Assembly: GCA_963575655.1 (NCBI GenBank)
Contig: CAUYTY010000206.1
Span: forward strand, 26,616-90,615
DNA: 64,000 nucleotides
Direction: 5' to 3'
Origin: Gammaproteobacteria bacterium
GTDB lineage: Bacteria; Pseudomonadota; Gammaproteobacteria; CAIRSR01
The first letter of the stretch is position 1. Each line of letters starts with the position of its first letter. A program made the translations under genes and the position numbers. A model generated the notes under the pieces. The model was not told the origin of the DNA. It ran no database searches and was given only the letters and a program-made list of their open reading frames with translations. This document shows positions 56,150 to 64,000 of this stretch, piece by piece.

Positions 56150-57706
56150 TTATCCTTTGACCCGATTCAGCGCCTGGACTTCTTCTAAATCCAAAATCTG
56201 ATCAATATCGAGCAACAGAATCATGCGTTTTTGTTTCTCTAGATTAGCCACGCGCCGAAATAGGCGTGCCGTTTCGCTAGAGAGATTAGGCGCTGGTTCG
56301 ATAGCCTTGTGGGGGATCTTGAGCACCTCGGAGACCGAATCAACGATAAAGCCGATGCGCATTCCGTTTAGCATGAATACCATGATCCGCTGGCGATCAT
56401 TACGTTCCAAGGACGGAAGGCCAAAACGCCGCCGTTGATCAATGACCGGCAGTACCGTACCGCGGAGGTTGATCACCCCCTCAATGAATCCCGGTGCCTT
56501 GGGTACGTGGGTGAGTTGCTCGGGTACCCGGACAATCTCCTGGACCGTACTAATGGGTACTCCATATTCCTCGGCAACCAGGCGGAAGACCACCATCTGT
56601 TCATCTTCTTCGGTGACGTTCACGGTTTGCACCTTTTCTTCCGTAGCCTCCTTCTTGTTCATCTCCGCTGCCGTATGCAGGGCATCACGCATCACATGGT
56701 GAGAAAACATTTTTTCCGCTGAGATGATCGACACCAAACGCTTGCCGTCATTAAGTCGACAGATCGAGGTAATCTCGCCCATATTACCGTCGCGGGCTAG
56801 AAGGGTGGGCATGTCATCGACAATTCGACGATTAACACGCAGCACCTCATTGACGGTGTCCATCACTACACCCACTGCCAAATGAGAATCACCGCTTTCG
56901 AGCGAGATCACCACGATGCGGTTATGCTCGTCAAGGCTCTGCATCTGCAGACTGAACATCCGCCGCAAACTTACCAGTGGCAATAATCGATTGCGCAGAG
57001 TCATTACTCCCAGGACATGACTCGGACTATTGGGCACATGGATAATCTGCTCCGGAACCTGGACAATCTCCTGGACCTGTTCAATGGCAATGGCGTATTC
57101 CTGCTTGGCCACCACAAAGCTGACCAGGTGGAGTTCGTCGTTCTCTTCGTGGGTGCTGGCATGAACGGTATCACGGGCTGTTTCTCCATTATCCGCGTCG
57201 TTATTGGTTTGGCTCCGTAGCAAATTGGCGAACCGTTCACGAATTAGCGTGGCAAAATCCAGGATCATCACCATGTCGTGACCGCTGACTCTTTTGAGCA
57301 TTCCCGTCAGCAAGTCAGTATTCACGGTAGATTGAATGGCTTCCACGCCCTCAATCTGATCGGCTTCCACCGTGACGACACTGGCCACGCGGTCCACTAC
57401 AAAACCTGCGGGGGTACCAAAATCGATGACCAGGGCGCGAGTAGCATCGTCGTGTGGCTTATCTTCAAAGCCAAAGAGGCGGCGCAAGCTAATGACGGGC
57501 AATACCTGTCCACGAAGATTGGCCAACCCCTCCAGACTGGGCGGGCTCATGGGTACGTGAACTACGGCAGGTACTCGGATAATCTCGCGCACTGGCGCCA
57601 TGGGTACCGCAAAGATCTCTTTCCCGACAAAGAATGTGACGAATTGCCGCGCCTCAGTTGATTGGCCGGCATCTCCGCCGGCGACGGCATTTTTTTCAGT
57701 GGACAT
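56150..57706 (-). CDS. cheW: Triple CheW-domain coupling protein
   Basis: CheW links receptors to CheA. This 518-residue protein has three CheW domains in a row: about 18-165 (QFVTFFVGKEIFAVPMAPVR, LRGQVLPVISLRR), about 185-335 (ELHLVSFVVAKQEYAIAIEQ, LRNRLLPLVSLRRMF), and about 360-510 (EQMVVFRLVAEEYGVPISTV, LRGTVLPVIDQRRRFG). All three keep the central NLRG/TLRN loop that contacts receptors or kinase. Such multi-domain CheW proteins are rarer than single ones and may build or bridge the array lattice. It lies between the soluble receptor and cheB. Confidence 0.93.
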   Translation of the reverse strand: MSTEKNAVAGGDAGQSTEARQFVTFFVGKEIFAVPMAPVREIIRVPAVVHVPMSPPSLEGLANLRGQVLPVISLRRLFGFEDKPHDDATRALVIDFGTPAGFVVDRVASVVTVEADQIEGVEAIQSTVNTDLLTGMLKRVSGHDMVMILDFATLIRERFANLLRSQTNNDADNGETARDTVHASTHEENDELHLVSFVVAKQEYAIAIEQVQEIVQVPEQIIHVPNSPSHVLGVMTLRNRLLPLVSLRRMFSLQMQSLDEHNRIVVISLESGDSHLAVGVVMDTVNEVLRVNRRIVDDMPTLLARDGNMGEITSICRLNDGKRLVSIISAEKMFSHHVMRDALHTAAEMNKKEATEEKVQTVNVTEEDEQMVVFRLVAEEYGVPISTVQEIVRVPEQLTHVPKAPGFIEGVINLRGTVLPVIDQRRRFGLPSLERNDRQRIMVFMLNGMRIGFIVDSVSEVLKIPHKAIEPAPNLSSETARLFRRVANLEKQKRMILLLDIDQILDLEEVQALNRVKG

Positions 57707-57784
57707 ACTTTCTTCCTCCTCTCGGGGTAGACGCGCCGCGCCCCCTCGTCAGGGGGTCGCGACATGCTGCGAATTGATGCGTTT

Positions 57785-59740
57785 TTAAACGCTTTGCAAT
57801 TCGTCAGCGAGAGAGGAAATCTCCTCGATAGCCGCTGCTAGCTCTTCTGCCCCTTGAGATTGCTGTTTGGCAGCAGCAGCGGCTTGACCAGAAGCCTGCT
57901 CGGCCTCGGTGGCGGCGGCGGCGACCTGTTCCACTCCCTTTTTTATTTCGACCAATGCCCCCACGATCTGCTCAGACGAAGCACTGATCTCTTGATTACC
58001 CTTGAGCACCTCGCCCATATCAGCGTCCATCGTGACCAGGCTTGCGGCAATTGGTTTGGTTTTTTCAACCTCGGCTGCGGCGTTGTTGGCAATTGCTTCC
58101 AAATCACGGCGTACCGCGCCAATCTGATCTTGGATCGATTTCACCATATCTTTGATACGGTCGGCGTTTTCCGCCGAGTCGTGGGCCAGGTTGCGAATAT
58201 CGGTGCTAACCACAACGAAACCTTTGCCGAATTCTCCGGCACGGGCTGCTTCGATAGCGCCATTGACCGCGAGCATGTTGGTTTGAATCGACACGGTAGT
58301 AATCGAATCGACGATCTTGTCGATGCGTCGACTCACCAATTCCAGTGCGTTGATTTGCTCGCCGCTCTTGCGGGTATCTACCAATGCTTGCTCCACTCCT
58401 TCGACCAGCTCTTCCACCGCTTTCTTTCCCTGACGCATCACTCCTTGGATAGCGGTACTCCGTTCCACTGCTGCGTTGGCATTTTTGGTGGAGAGTTGGG
58501 CACTCTTTTCGATTTCAGTGACGGCTGCGGCAGATTCCTGGGCCGCCGACGATTGCTGCGCGGATCCTTTGCGAATCTGATCGAGAGCGGTGGAGATCTG
58601 CGCAGCGGCACGGTTGATCTCCTGCACTGCGGAAGACAATTCTCCGGCTGCGGAGGCAACCTCCTCAGCGCTCTTCGTGATGTCAGTACTATTTTTCAAA
58701 TCCTCGGCCAGCCCCGAAAGATCCTGGGCGGCCTGTTCGGATTGGGAGAGGGCCTGATTTTGTTGGTCAATAGTCTTGACCGCTTCCTCACAGGCGGCGG
58801 ATTGTTCCTGGGACGCTGCGGCAATTGCCTCCGCGCCTTTTTGGGCATCGCCGGCGGCTTGGTTGGCTTCCAGGGCACCGGTGAGGATCTGCTGCGCCCC
58901 GGTCATGATGGTGGCTAGATCGCCGCGTATCAGGTCAAGCTGTTGGGTGATGATGCTGCCCTTCTCGGCCTCGCTCTTAATGCTATCCGCCGAACGAATG
59001 ATGCCATCGGAGATGACTTTGACCTCACTCTGGATCTGGCCGACCAGGTCTTGAATCTCTTTGGCGCTTTTTTCTGAGGTCTCAGCAAGCGTCCGCACCT
59101 CGTCAGCTACTACCGCGAACCCCTTACCATGCTGACCAGCGCGGGCGGCTTCGATAGCGGCGTTGAGTGCGAGCAGGTTGGTTTGGTCGGCGATACGGGC
59201 CACTGCCTTGACGATGTCGCCGATATTGGCGGCCTGACGTTCCAGTTCTGCTACCAACTTGACCGATCCGGTCTGCTGTTCCGCCGCAGCAGTCACGGCG
59301 ACGACGGTCTTGGCAATCTCGCCGCTAACCCGGTTGGTGAGGTCCTGAAGCGCTTGAGACTTGTGGAGGGAGACCTCGGCGCCCCTCATCTGGGTAGTGA
59401 TGGCCCCGGCGACCCGATTGACTCCCCGCAACGATTCCTGAGCCGCGCCGGAGGCCTCTTCGGCACCGGTCGAGATCTGATCCATGGCGCGTTTGAGTTC
59501 CTCAGCGGCCGAGGCGGCCTCGTTGATACCACTCGAGAGCTGGGTAGTGGCCGAGGCGATACGCTCCGCCGCTTGTTGCTGCTTGGCCAGGGTTCGTGCA
59601 CGTTTACGCTCGGCCTCGGCCTGTTGAATCGTCTGCTGACGGGCGCCTCCTGCTGCGGTCCCCGCAGTTGTCCCTGTTGCTGCCCCACCGTTTGGCGTGG
59701 AGTTTCCAGTTTTCTGAAGAGTTTTTTTGACCAACGCCAT
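57785..59740 (-). CDS. Soluble methyl-accepting chemotaxis protein with two signalling domains
   Basis: This 651-residue receptor (from ATG 59740, GAGGTGTGTG upstream) lacks transmembrane segments. It has a low-complexity N-terminus after MALVKKTLQ, then heptad coiled coil and a first signalling tip ([37 protein letters not shown]). After a second coil comes a second tip ([35 protein letters not shown]). Two complete tips in one chain are unusual and suggest that one polypeptide can reach two array layers. It ends with a Gln/Glu-rich coil. The frame continues upstream of the chosen start to 59839 but with no ribosome site. Confidence 0.9.
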   Translation of the reverse strand: MALVKKTLQKTGNSTPNGGAATGTTAGTAAGGARQQTIQQAEAERKRARTLAKQQQAAERIASATTQLSSGINEAASAAEELKRAMDQISTGAEEASGAAQESLRGVNRVAGAITTQMRGAEVSLHKSQALQDLTNRVSGEIAKTVVAVTAAAEQQTGSVKLVAELERQAANIGDIVKAVARIADQTNLLALNAAIEAARAGQHGKGFAVVADEVRTLAETSEKSAKEIQDLVGQIQSEVKVISDGIIRSADSIKSEAEKGSIITQQLDLIRGDLATIMTGAQQILTGALEANQAAGDAQKGAEAIAAASQEQSAACEEAVKTIDQQNQALSQSEQAAQDLSGLAEDLKNSTDITKSAEEVASAAGELSSAVQEINRAAAQISTALDQIRKGSAQQSSAAQESAAAVTEIEKSAQLSTKNANAAVERSTAIQGVMRQGKKAVEELVEGVEQALVDTRKSGEQINALELVSRRIDKIVDSITTVSIQTNMLAVNGAIEAARAGEFGKGFVVVSTDIRNLAHDSAENADRIKDMVKSIQDQIGAVRRDLEAIANNAAAEVEKTKPIAASLVTMDADMGEVLKGNQEISASSEQIVGALVEIKKGVEQVAAAATEAEQASGQAAAAAKQQSQGAEELAAAIEEISSLADELQSV

Positions 59741-60108
59741 CACACACCTCGCATTTTTAACAGCATTATCAATAAGTGAGCTCCCAGTTAAAAAAACTAC
59801 CGGTAACTTGGAACGCACACGACCCACTATCCATACCAATTATATGCAGAAATGTTCTTTATCCATTATATTGACCACCTATTAGAGTTCATTTCTCGTT
59901 TTTCTTGAGATACGGAAAAATCACATTGGATTTAATGAGTTAGATGTTTACGTTATGCTAACGTTAATGAACTTTGAGTTAGTATTACCGCCCAGCATAA
60001 GGAACCTTTTAAGTGTAATTGATACAGCTATGCCAAACGCTGGCCAATTTCGTGGATCGCGCTGTATTTAAAATTCAAAACAAACAAATCCCGACAGACA
60101 CAGTGGTT
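59741..60108. other. Gene-free, AT-rich region
   Basis: No gene is seen upstream of the receptor gene. Its promoter should lie around 59760-59850. The rest is AT-rich with no repeat recognised. Confidence 0.35.
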
Positions 60109-60438
60109 TCAATATTGGTTAGTTACAGCACTTTTTGATATTGAATAGTTACTTGTTACTTTTTTTACCAACATTTCATCCGTCCATATTAGATCTAGTG
60201 ATCGGAATAATGAATATGAATAGTTAGGTAGCGATCCGAAATGGCGGCCAACTACTTTATTAAGGGGCGGTCCAATTTTGTTAACCCCTTCCTCTGTAGA
60301 GTAGCAAGGGGCGCAGTTGTTATTGTAGAGCTGAGCGCCGATAGCAACTGTATTATCAGCGGCGTGGCTCAGCAGTGAAATTGTTGCAAAAACAAAAGTG
60401 ATTGTAAAACCTAAAGAGGTATGTGTGGTGGGTTTCAT
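60109..60438 (-). CDS. Degenerate small c-type cytochrome (heme motif CAPCY)
   Basis: This 109-residue protein has a signal peptide (ending LLSHA) and the layout of a class I cytochrome c: GAQLYNNNCAPCYSTEEG, NKIGPPLNKVVGR, and YSYSLFRSLDLIWTDEMLV with the lysine-rich helix. The heme motif should read CxxCH, but the histidine is a tyrosine (codon TAC), so axial ligation by His is lost. The methionine end (normally PGTKM) is also missing: the frame ends in SNYSISKSAVTNQY. It is probably a dead or altered gene. Confidence 0.6.
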   Translation of the reverse strand: MKPTTHTSLGFTITFVFATISLLSHAADNTVAIGAQLYNNNCAPCYSTEEGVNKIGPPLNKVVGRHFGSLPNYSYSLFRSLDLIWTDEMLVKKVTSNYSISKSAVTNQY

Positions 60439-60563
60439 ATAGCTACCGGTTTTACATTACTGAGGTGTAACGGGTAGAAAGTCTTTTGTTATGAAGGCGG
60501 CAATCTTTCTCGTAAGCTAAGAAACATTGTATATAGCAAAGCCATTATAAAGCGATTAAACCC

Positions 60564-61345
60564 ACGACACATTCAATTGATTTCCGTCGCAAAGTGTTCG
60601 CCATACAAGAACAAGAACAGCTCACCTACGCAGAAATCGCAAGCCGCTTTGGAATTGGGATTGGGATTGGGATTGGGATTGCCACTTTGACGCGGTGGCG
60701 TTCACGCCTGGAACCAAAACTAACTCGTGACAAACCCGCCACGAAAATTAATAGGGAATCGCTGGCGCGTGATGTTGCAATGCACCCTGACGCCTATCAA
60801 TTCGAGCGAGCTAAACGTTTAGGGGTGAGTAGGAGCGGCATTGGTCAAGCATTAAAACGCATGAGAATCAGCTATAAGAAAAAAACACTATCACACCCAA
60901 AAGCAAATGAAGAGAAGAGAACAGCCTTTCAAGAGCGAATGGAAGTATATGAAGCAGAAGGGAGAAGCATAGTTTTTGTCGATGAGGCTGGATTCGCGGT
61001 GGATATGCCACGCCGCAATGGCTACGCGCCGATTGGCAAGCGTTGCGTTGGCAAGCAAGATTGGAATGCTAAAGGGCGAGTGAACGCCATTGGAGCGTTG
61101 ATTGGTATGTGTCTAGTCACGGCAACGCTCTTTACCGGGACCATCAATAGTAATGTGTTTTACTCTTGGATCACCCAAGATTTACTCCCAAAACTTCCTC
61201 CCAATTGCGTTCTTGTGATGGATAACGCAACTTTTCATAAACGATTGAACATTCAACAATCCATCAAAAATGCGGGCCATATTCTGGGATATTTACCCCC
61301 CTTATTCGCCAGATTTCAATCCCATCGAACATAAGTGGGCGCAAT
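60564..61345 (+). pseudogene. IS630 transposase, decayed
   Basis: The original start codon is ACG here (THSIDFRRKVFAIQEQEQLT), with a GTG at 60594 still in frame. A run of hexanucleotide GGGATT copies encodes FGIGIGIGIGIATL, where the 45.6 kb copy has only one unit. VFVDEAGFAVDMPRRNGYAP, NCVLVMDNATF and GHILGYLPP follow. One extra C shifts the end away from the NPIEHKW glutamate. The gene is cut at 61345. Confidence 0.85.
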
Positions 61346-61348
61346 CTG

Positions 61349-61432
61349 AACCAGTCCCCTCTTCTGCGGCCTACTCCCTTCCCGTTTACGGGGAGGGCTG
61401 GGGAGGGGGCAAGTAGGTGGCAACTTGAGTTA
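61349..61432. repeat. Inverted-repeat element with TTACGGGGAGGG core and TAGGTGGCAACTTGAG end
   Basis: The stretch CCTCTTCTGCGGCCTACTCC through GTTTACGGGGAGGGCTGGGG to AGTAGGTGGCAACTTGAGTT recurs inverted at 63871-63946. It has replaced the end of the nested transposase gene. Confidence 0.6.
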
Positions 61433-62109
61433 TTCTTAATTCTTATTTTAATTCCTTCACGAAGCACCTTTGGTGGTCGTCCGCGACGACCAGAACGAAA
61501 TACCTCGCAACAAATTCCGAATAACAAATTTCCATAACGGCGCTCACCATCCGTAACTAATGTAATGTCCCTTGTTTGCTCAACAACATTCCTAAGAATC
61601 TGTATTGCATAGAAAAACAGTGCGCGATCCTTTTTTCCACACCCTAATGCCCAAATAAAACGACTAGCACGCTCCATCAGCATAATCGTCCAGCCTTCGC
61701 TCTCTTCCACCGGAACGTTCTTATTTACTTTTGTGTATAGTTCATCTCCCTCAATCACCTGGGAAATAAACTGATGCACCAGTGCATAGATCATCAAAGT
61801 TCCTTTTAAATCAGAAAGTTTTCTCTCCCATTCTAATAACGTATTTTTTGCTATTCCAAAAAGTCGGCAGGCAGCGTTAAAGCCAATTCCCTCACTTCGC
61901 GCCTGGAGTACCTTTGCAATCAGGCTTATGGGTTTTTTTATATTCTCCATAAATGTTCCTTTTGTTTCTGAAAAAACATTCCGACAGCTATTGCATTCAT
62001 AAAGATTTCTGCTGCCGTTGCTGGATGTATTATAAGTTTTGGAGATACGGCAGTCTTCAGAATTGCAATGAAGGCAGCGGATTGTGGTCAACATTAAGAG
62101 CTTCTTCAA
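61430..62109 (-). pseudogene. IS1-like transposase, 3' end replaced
   Basis: The protein begins with a zinc-finger-like CLHCNSEDC with CNSC, continues with a helix-turn-helix (NAACRLFGIAKNTLLEWERK) and the DDE-type core VIEGDELYTKVNKNVP, SEGWTIMLMERASRFIWALG, ITLVTDGERRYGNLLF and RRGRPPKVLREGIKIRIKN. After that the frame runs into the repeat at 61349-61432 and is no longer transposase. Relatives of this type are common in sulfur bacteria and cyanobacteria. Confidence 0.75.
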
Positions 62110-62271
62110 ATTATCAGGAAATGGGATGATTTTAGCTTAAGATAGAATAGCGTATAATTTTCAATCCATTATAGCAAGAATCAAAATAGACCAGTGCCCG
62201 AAAGAGAACGCTGTACTACCGAGGAAATCTTCGCAAATTATGCGTAATCATTTTATGGTGGCTTTGCTATA

Positions 62272-62981
62272 GGTTTCAACCTGACTCCACTTTTGATATC
62301 CACTCGAATTAATTGTCGATTAGCAACGGCGAGATGCTAAATGATGTCGGGAGTGTGAGAAATACCTATATGTCATGGAGATAAATACCTATATTTAGGT
62401 ATGAACTACGGTCCCTGGCCAATGCAAGACGTGATAATGTTTTGGTCAACATCGACAGAAATGAATTTTTCGGGGCCATTCTTCTCGCTATTCATCATAA
62501 AATCAGTCAAGGTATTTTTATTGGCCCTGAACCTCAATGGTGATGCTGATTCTCCAGGGAAATGGCACGATTTCGCGACGGTAAAGTTTGTGGGCCAACT
62601 AGACAGACTATTGATAGTTAATGATATTCGTGCTGAATCAGGTTGCACAATGCTATTTACCATGGTCGCGGTGTCGTTATCCTTCCTGCCTACCCAACTG
62701 TTCGATACAATCCGCCGGTCATGGTCGCTGCTCTAAGAGGACATCCGGCACAAAATATGCATAAAGCTTGACAAACAAAAGCTCTTCTGCTGAATGGTTA
62801 TTCTATTGATAGATTTATAGTAGTTTCTTATAGAAGTGACCATACGGATCTGACAATTCCTTATATCACTCTCTGCTAGCGCACCATAGCTATATGGGAT
62901 TAACTAATTCTTACTCTATTGTGGCTCTAAAATTTTGTAAAGTTATAATGTGTACAATTATACCTGCCTGGAGAAAGTAAC
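62272..62981. other. Region without supported gene
   Basis: Two opposing frames (plus 62401-62736; minus 62406-62663 with an open extension upstream) overlap each other. Neither has a ribosome site or a domain I recognise. A GTTTCAACCTGACTCC motif follows the IS630 end and resembles the AAACCTGACTCC at 8.2 kb. Confidence 0.3.
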
Positions 62982-63844
62982 ATGGAACATCAAGAGATTT
63001 CAGATAAATTTTGGAAGAAAGTTAAACCCTTGCTGGATCCATTCGTGCGGAAGAAATCAGGTGGCAGTCCGCCTATAGACTTCCAGATCATTCTAAATGG
63101 TATTCTACACATTCTTAAAACAGGCTGTCAGTGAAATTGCCTACCACATATCTATGGCTCAAAGAGTACAATTCATGAGCACTTTCAACAATGGGAGGCT
63201 GCTGGCGTTTTTCGTGAAATTTTTCGTTTAGATTATTATGAATATTAATAACTTAAAGTCGTTAGGTGGGAATGGCAGTCTATGGATGGTTCATTGGTAC
63301 AAGCGCCCGTACGAGGGCAGATAGTATGTTTGGCGGAAGAAGGATTAGGACATAATCCGACCGAGAACGTAGCGGAAGTAAATTCCATTTGCAGGTGAAT
63401 CAAGATGGAATACCTTTGGGAGTAGTTGTTGTTGGAGCCAATATCCACGATAGCAGTTTAGTCTCCTTAACGTTGGCAACCGATATTCTCCCACGCCCTA
63501 AACCGACGCCAGAACGTCCCCAAAATATGTGCTTAGATAAAGGGTACGACTACCCTCGCGTCGAAAAAGAAGTGAGGGAAAATGATTATGTTCCACACAT
63601 TCGCCGCATTGGTGAAAAGAAAATCGGGAAAGGAAAGAAAGCGCGTACCGCCCGACGCTGGGTGGTCGAGCGAACAATTGCCTGGGTGAAAGGTTTTCGG
63701 GCGATTCGTACCCGTTACATCTGTAAAGCAAGAAATTACTTGGCGATGGTCCATTTAGGTTGTGCATTAGACCTTATCGGAAACCCCCTACCTAGCTCTG
63801 CCGGACAACGCAACCTCATGATTTATATTGACTGTGGTGGGTGA
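62982..63844 (+). pseudogene. IS5-family transposase, broken
   Basis: MEHQEISDKFWKKVKPLLDP opens the gene. A stop interrupts it after ILHILKTGCQ, and further shifts follow (PHIYGSKSTIHEHFQQWEAA, then SMDGSLVQAP with the first Asp). From about 63389 one frame runs through GVVVVGANIHDSSLVSLTLA, NMCLDKGYDYPRV (second Asp) and ARRWVVERTIAWVKGFRAIR (Glu) to HLGCAL. The frame then enters the 101-bp MITE and ends in foreign residues. Confidence 0.85.
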
Positions 63845-63868
63845 TGAGGAGGTTTCCGATAAGGTCTA
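63768..63868. mobile_element. 101-bp MITE with TAGACCTTATCGGAAAC ends, second copy
   Basis: This is the inverted counterpart of 43324-43424 and has taken the place of the last codons of the IS5-type transposase. Ends are 17-base perfect inverted repeats. Confidence 0.7.
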
Positions 63869-63870
63869 AT

Positions 63871-64000
63871 TAACCCAAGTTGCCACCTACTTGCCCCCTC
63901 CCCAACCCTCCCCGTAAACGGGGAAGGAGTAGGCCGCAGACCTCCCCCCGTTTACGGGGGGATTGAGGGGGGACGATTGGATGCGATCCCGAATTTTGAA
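63871..64000. repeat. Inverted-repeat element, opposite orientation to 61349-61432
   Basis: TAACCCAAGTTGCCACCTAC is followed by CTTGCCCCCTCCCC and CCCCGTAAACGGGG palindromes, and a further CCCCCCGTTTACGGGGGG at about 63944. It runs to the window edge, and no gene follows within the window. Confidence 0.6.

Larger units (their letters stand above)
60532..62271 (+). mobile_element. IS630-family element, copy B, split by a nested element
   Basis: The left end TATAGCAAAGCCATTATAA is at 60532 and the right end TTTATGGTGGCTTTGCTATA ends at 62271. Bases 61346-62198 are foreign and carry an IS1-like transposase. The transposase tail AACGCTGTACTACCGAGGAA resumes at about 62207. Several bases of the IS630 gene were lost at the junctions. 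Confidence 0.8.

Noticed and set aside
57854..58918. 354-codon plus-strand frame opposite the soluble receptor
   Set aside because: Antisense shadow of an Ala/Gln-rich coiled-coil gene; the peptide is Leu/Gly/His-rich with no domain, and the opposite frame is a clear receptor.
62401..62736. 111-codon plus frame and an overlapping 85-codon minus frame
   Set aside because: They overlap on opposite strands, neither shows a family or ribosome site, and the region lies between decayed transposons.
1..64000. tRNA or rRNA genes
   Set aside because: No cloverleaf with a TTCGA-type arm or conserved rRNA stretch was recognised by eye; a tRNAscan or rRNA search would settle it.

Overview
The window looks like the chromosome of a gammaproteobacterium of medium GC content. 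The quinone-type PyrD, single-chain PurL, RadA, Kup, MoaD/MoaE/MoeA and a two-partner-secretion haemagglutinin all fit. The mix of haemagglutinin, secreted TPR-CHAT peptidase, many chemosensory genes and abundant decayed insertion sequences recalls sulfur-oxidising lineages (Thiotrichales/Chromatiales type). That placement is an inference. No rRNA, tRNA or CRISPR array was recognised.

Layout. 1-15.1 kb holds housekeeping and envelope genes: the tail of an HtrA-type protease, an Atm1-like ABC exporter with a small overlapping upstream ORF, a Rap1a/Tai-like protein, a TpsA-type adhesin, pyrD, a decayed DUF2167 gene, trpS, a site-2 protease, a secreted repeat protein, a small lipoprotein, and livK-livH without the rest of the liv operon. 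15.3-20.2 kb is a first signalling cluster on the minus strand: CheA, GGDEF cyclase, CheC, receiver, and a CheC with an extra N-terminal domain. 20.4-24.4 kb is purL, frameshifted in a G11 tract. 24.5-26.1 kb is non-coding. It holds three ~324-bp tandem units carrying DnaA boxes and AT-rich patches (an oriC- or datA-like locus), then a highly structured RNA-like element ending in an IS200/IS605-like hairpin.

26.2-41.5 kb holds kup, a PAP2 phosphatase, a cyclic-nucleotide-type K+ channel, radA, cheD-cheB, a molybdopterin block (moaD, moaE, moeA) interrupted by a TPR-CHAT gene, an orphan ParS/MbcA-like protein, a CBS protein, and a ParA/receiver pair. 41.5-46.8 kb is a graveyard of nested transposable elements (IS1634-, IS1- and IS630-type) with palindromes, a 101-bp MITE and a tandem duplication. 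46.9-59.7 kb is a second, nearly complete chemosensory cluster on the minus strand: membrane MCP, CheY, broken PilZ, STAS-like protein, CheA, CheY, CheR, HEAT protein, CheB, triple CheW and tandem-signalling MCP. A broken Uma2 gene and an orphan HicB lie inside it. 59.8-64 kb has a degenerate cytochrome c and further decayed IS630, IS1-like and IS5 elements.

How the parts work together. The second cluster has everything for a full pathway: receptors, CheW scaffold, CheA kinase, CheY outputs and CheR/CheB adaptation. CheD and a second CheB lie at 32.5-34.2 kb. The first cluster supplies CheC phosphatases and c-di-GMP output. Three features recur across the window: short inverted-repeat elements between genes, frameshifts in G/C homopolymers, and small terminal-inverted-repeat elements with no ORF.
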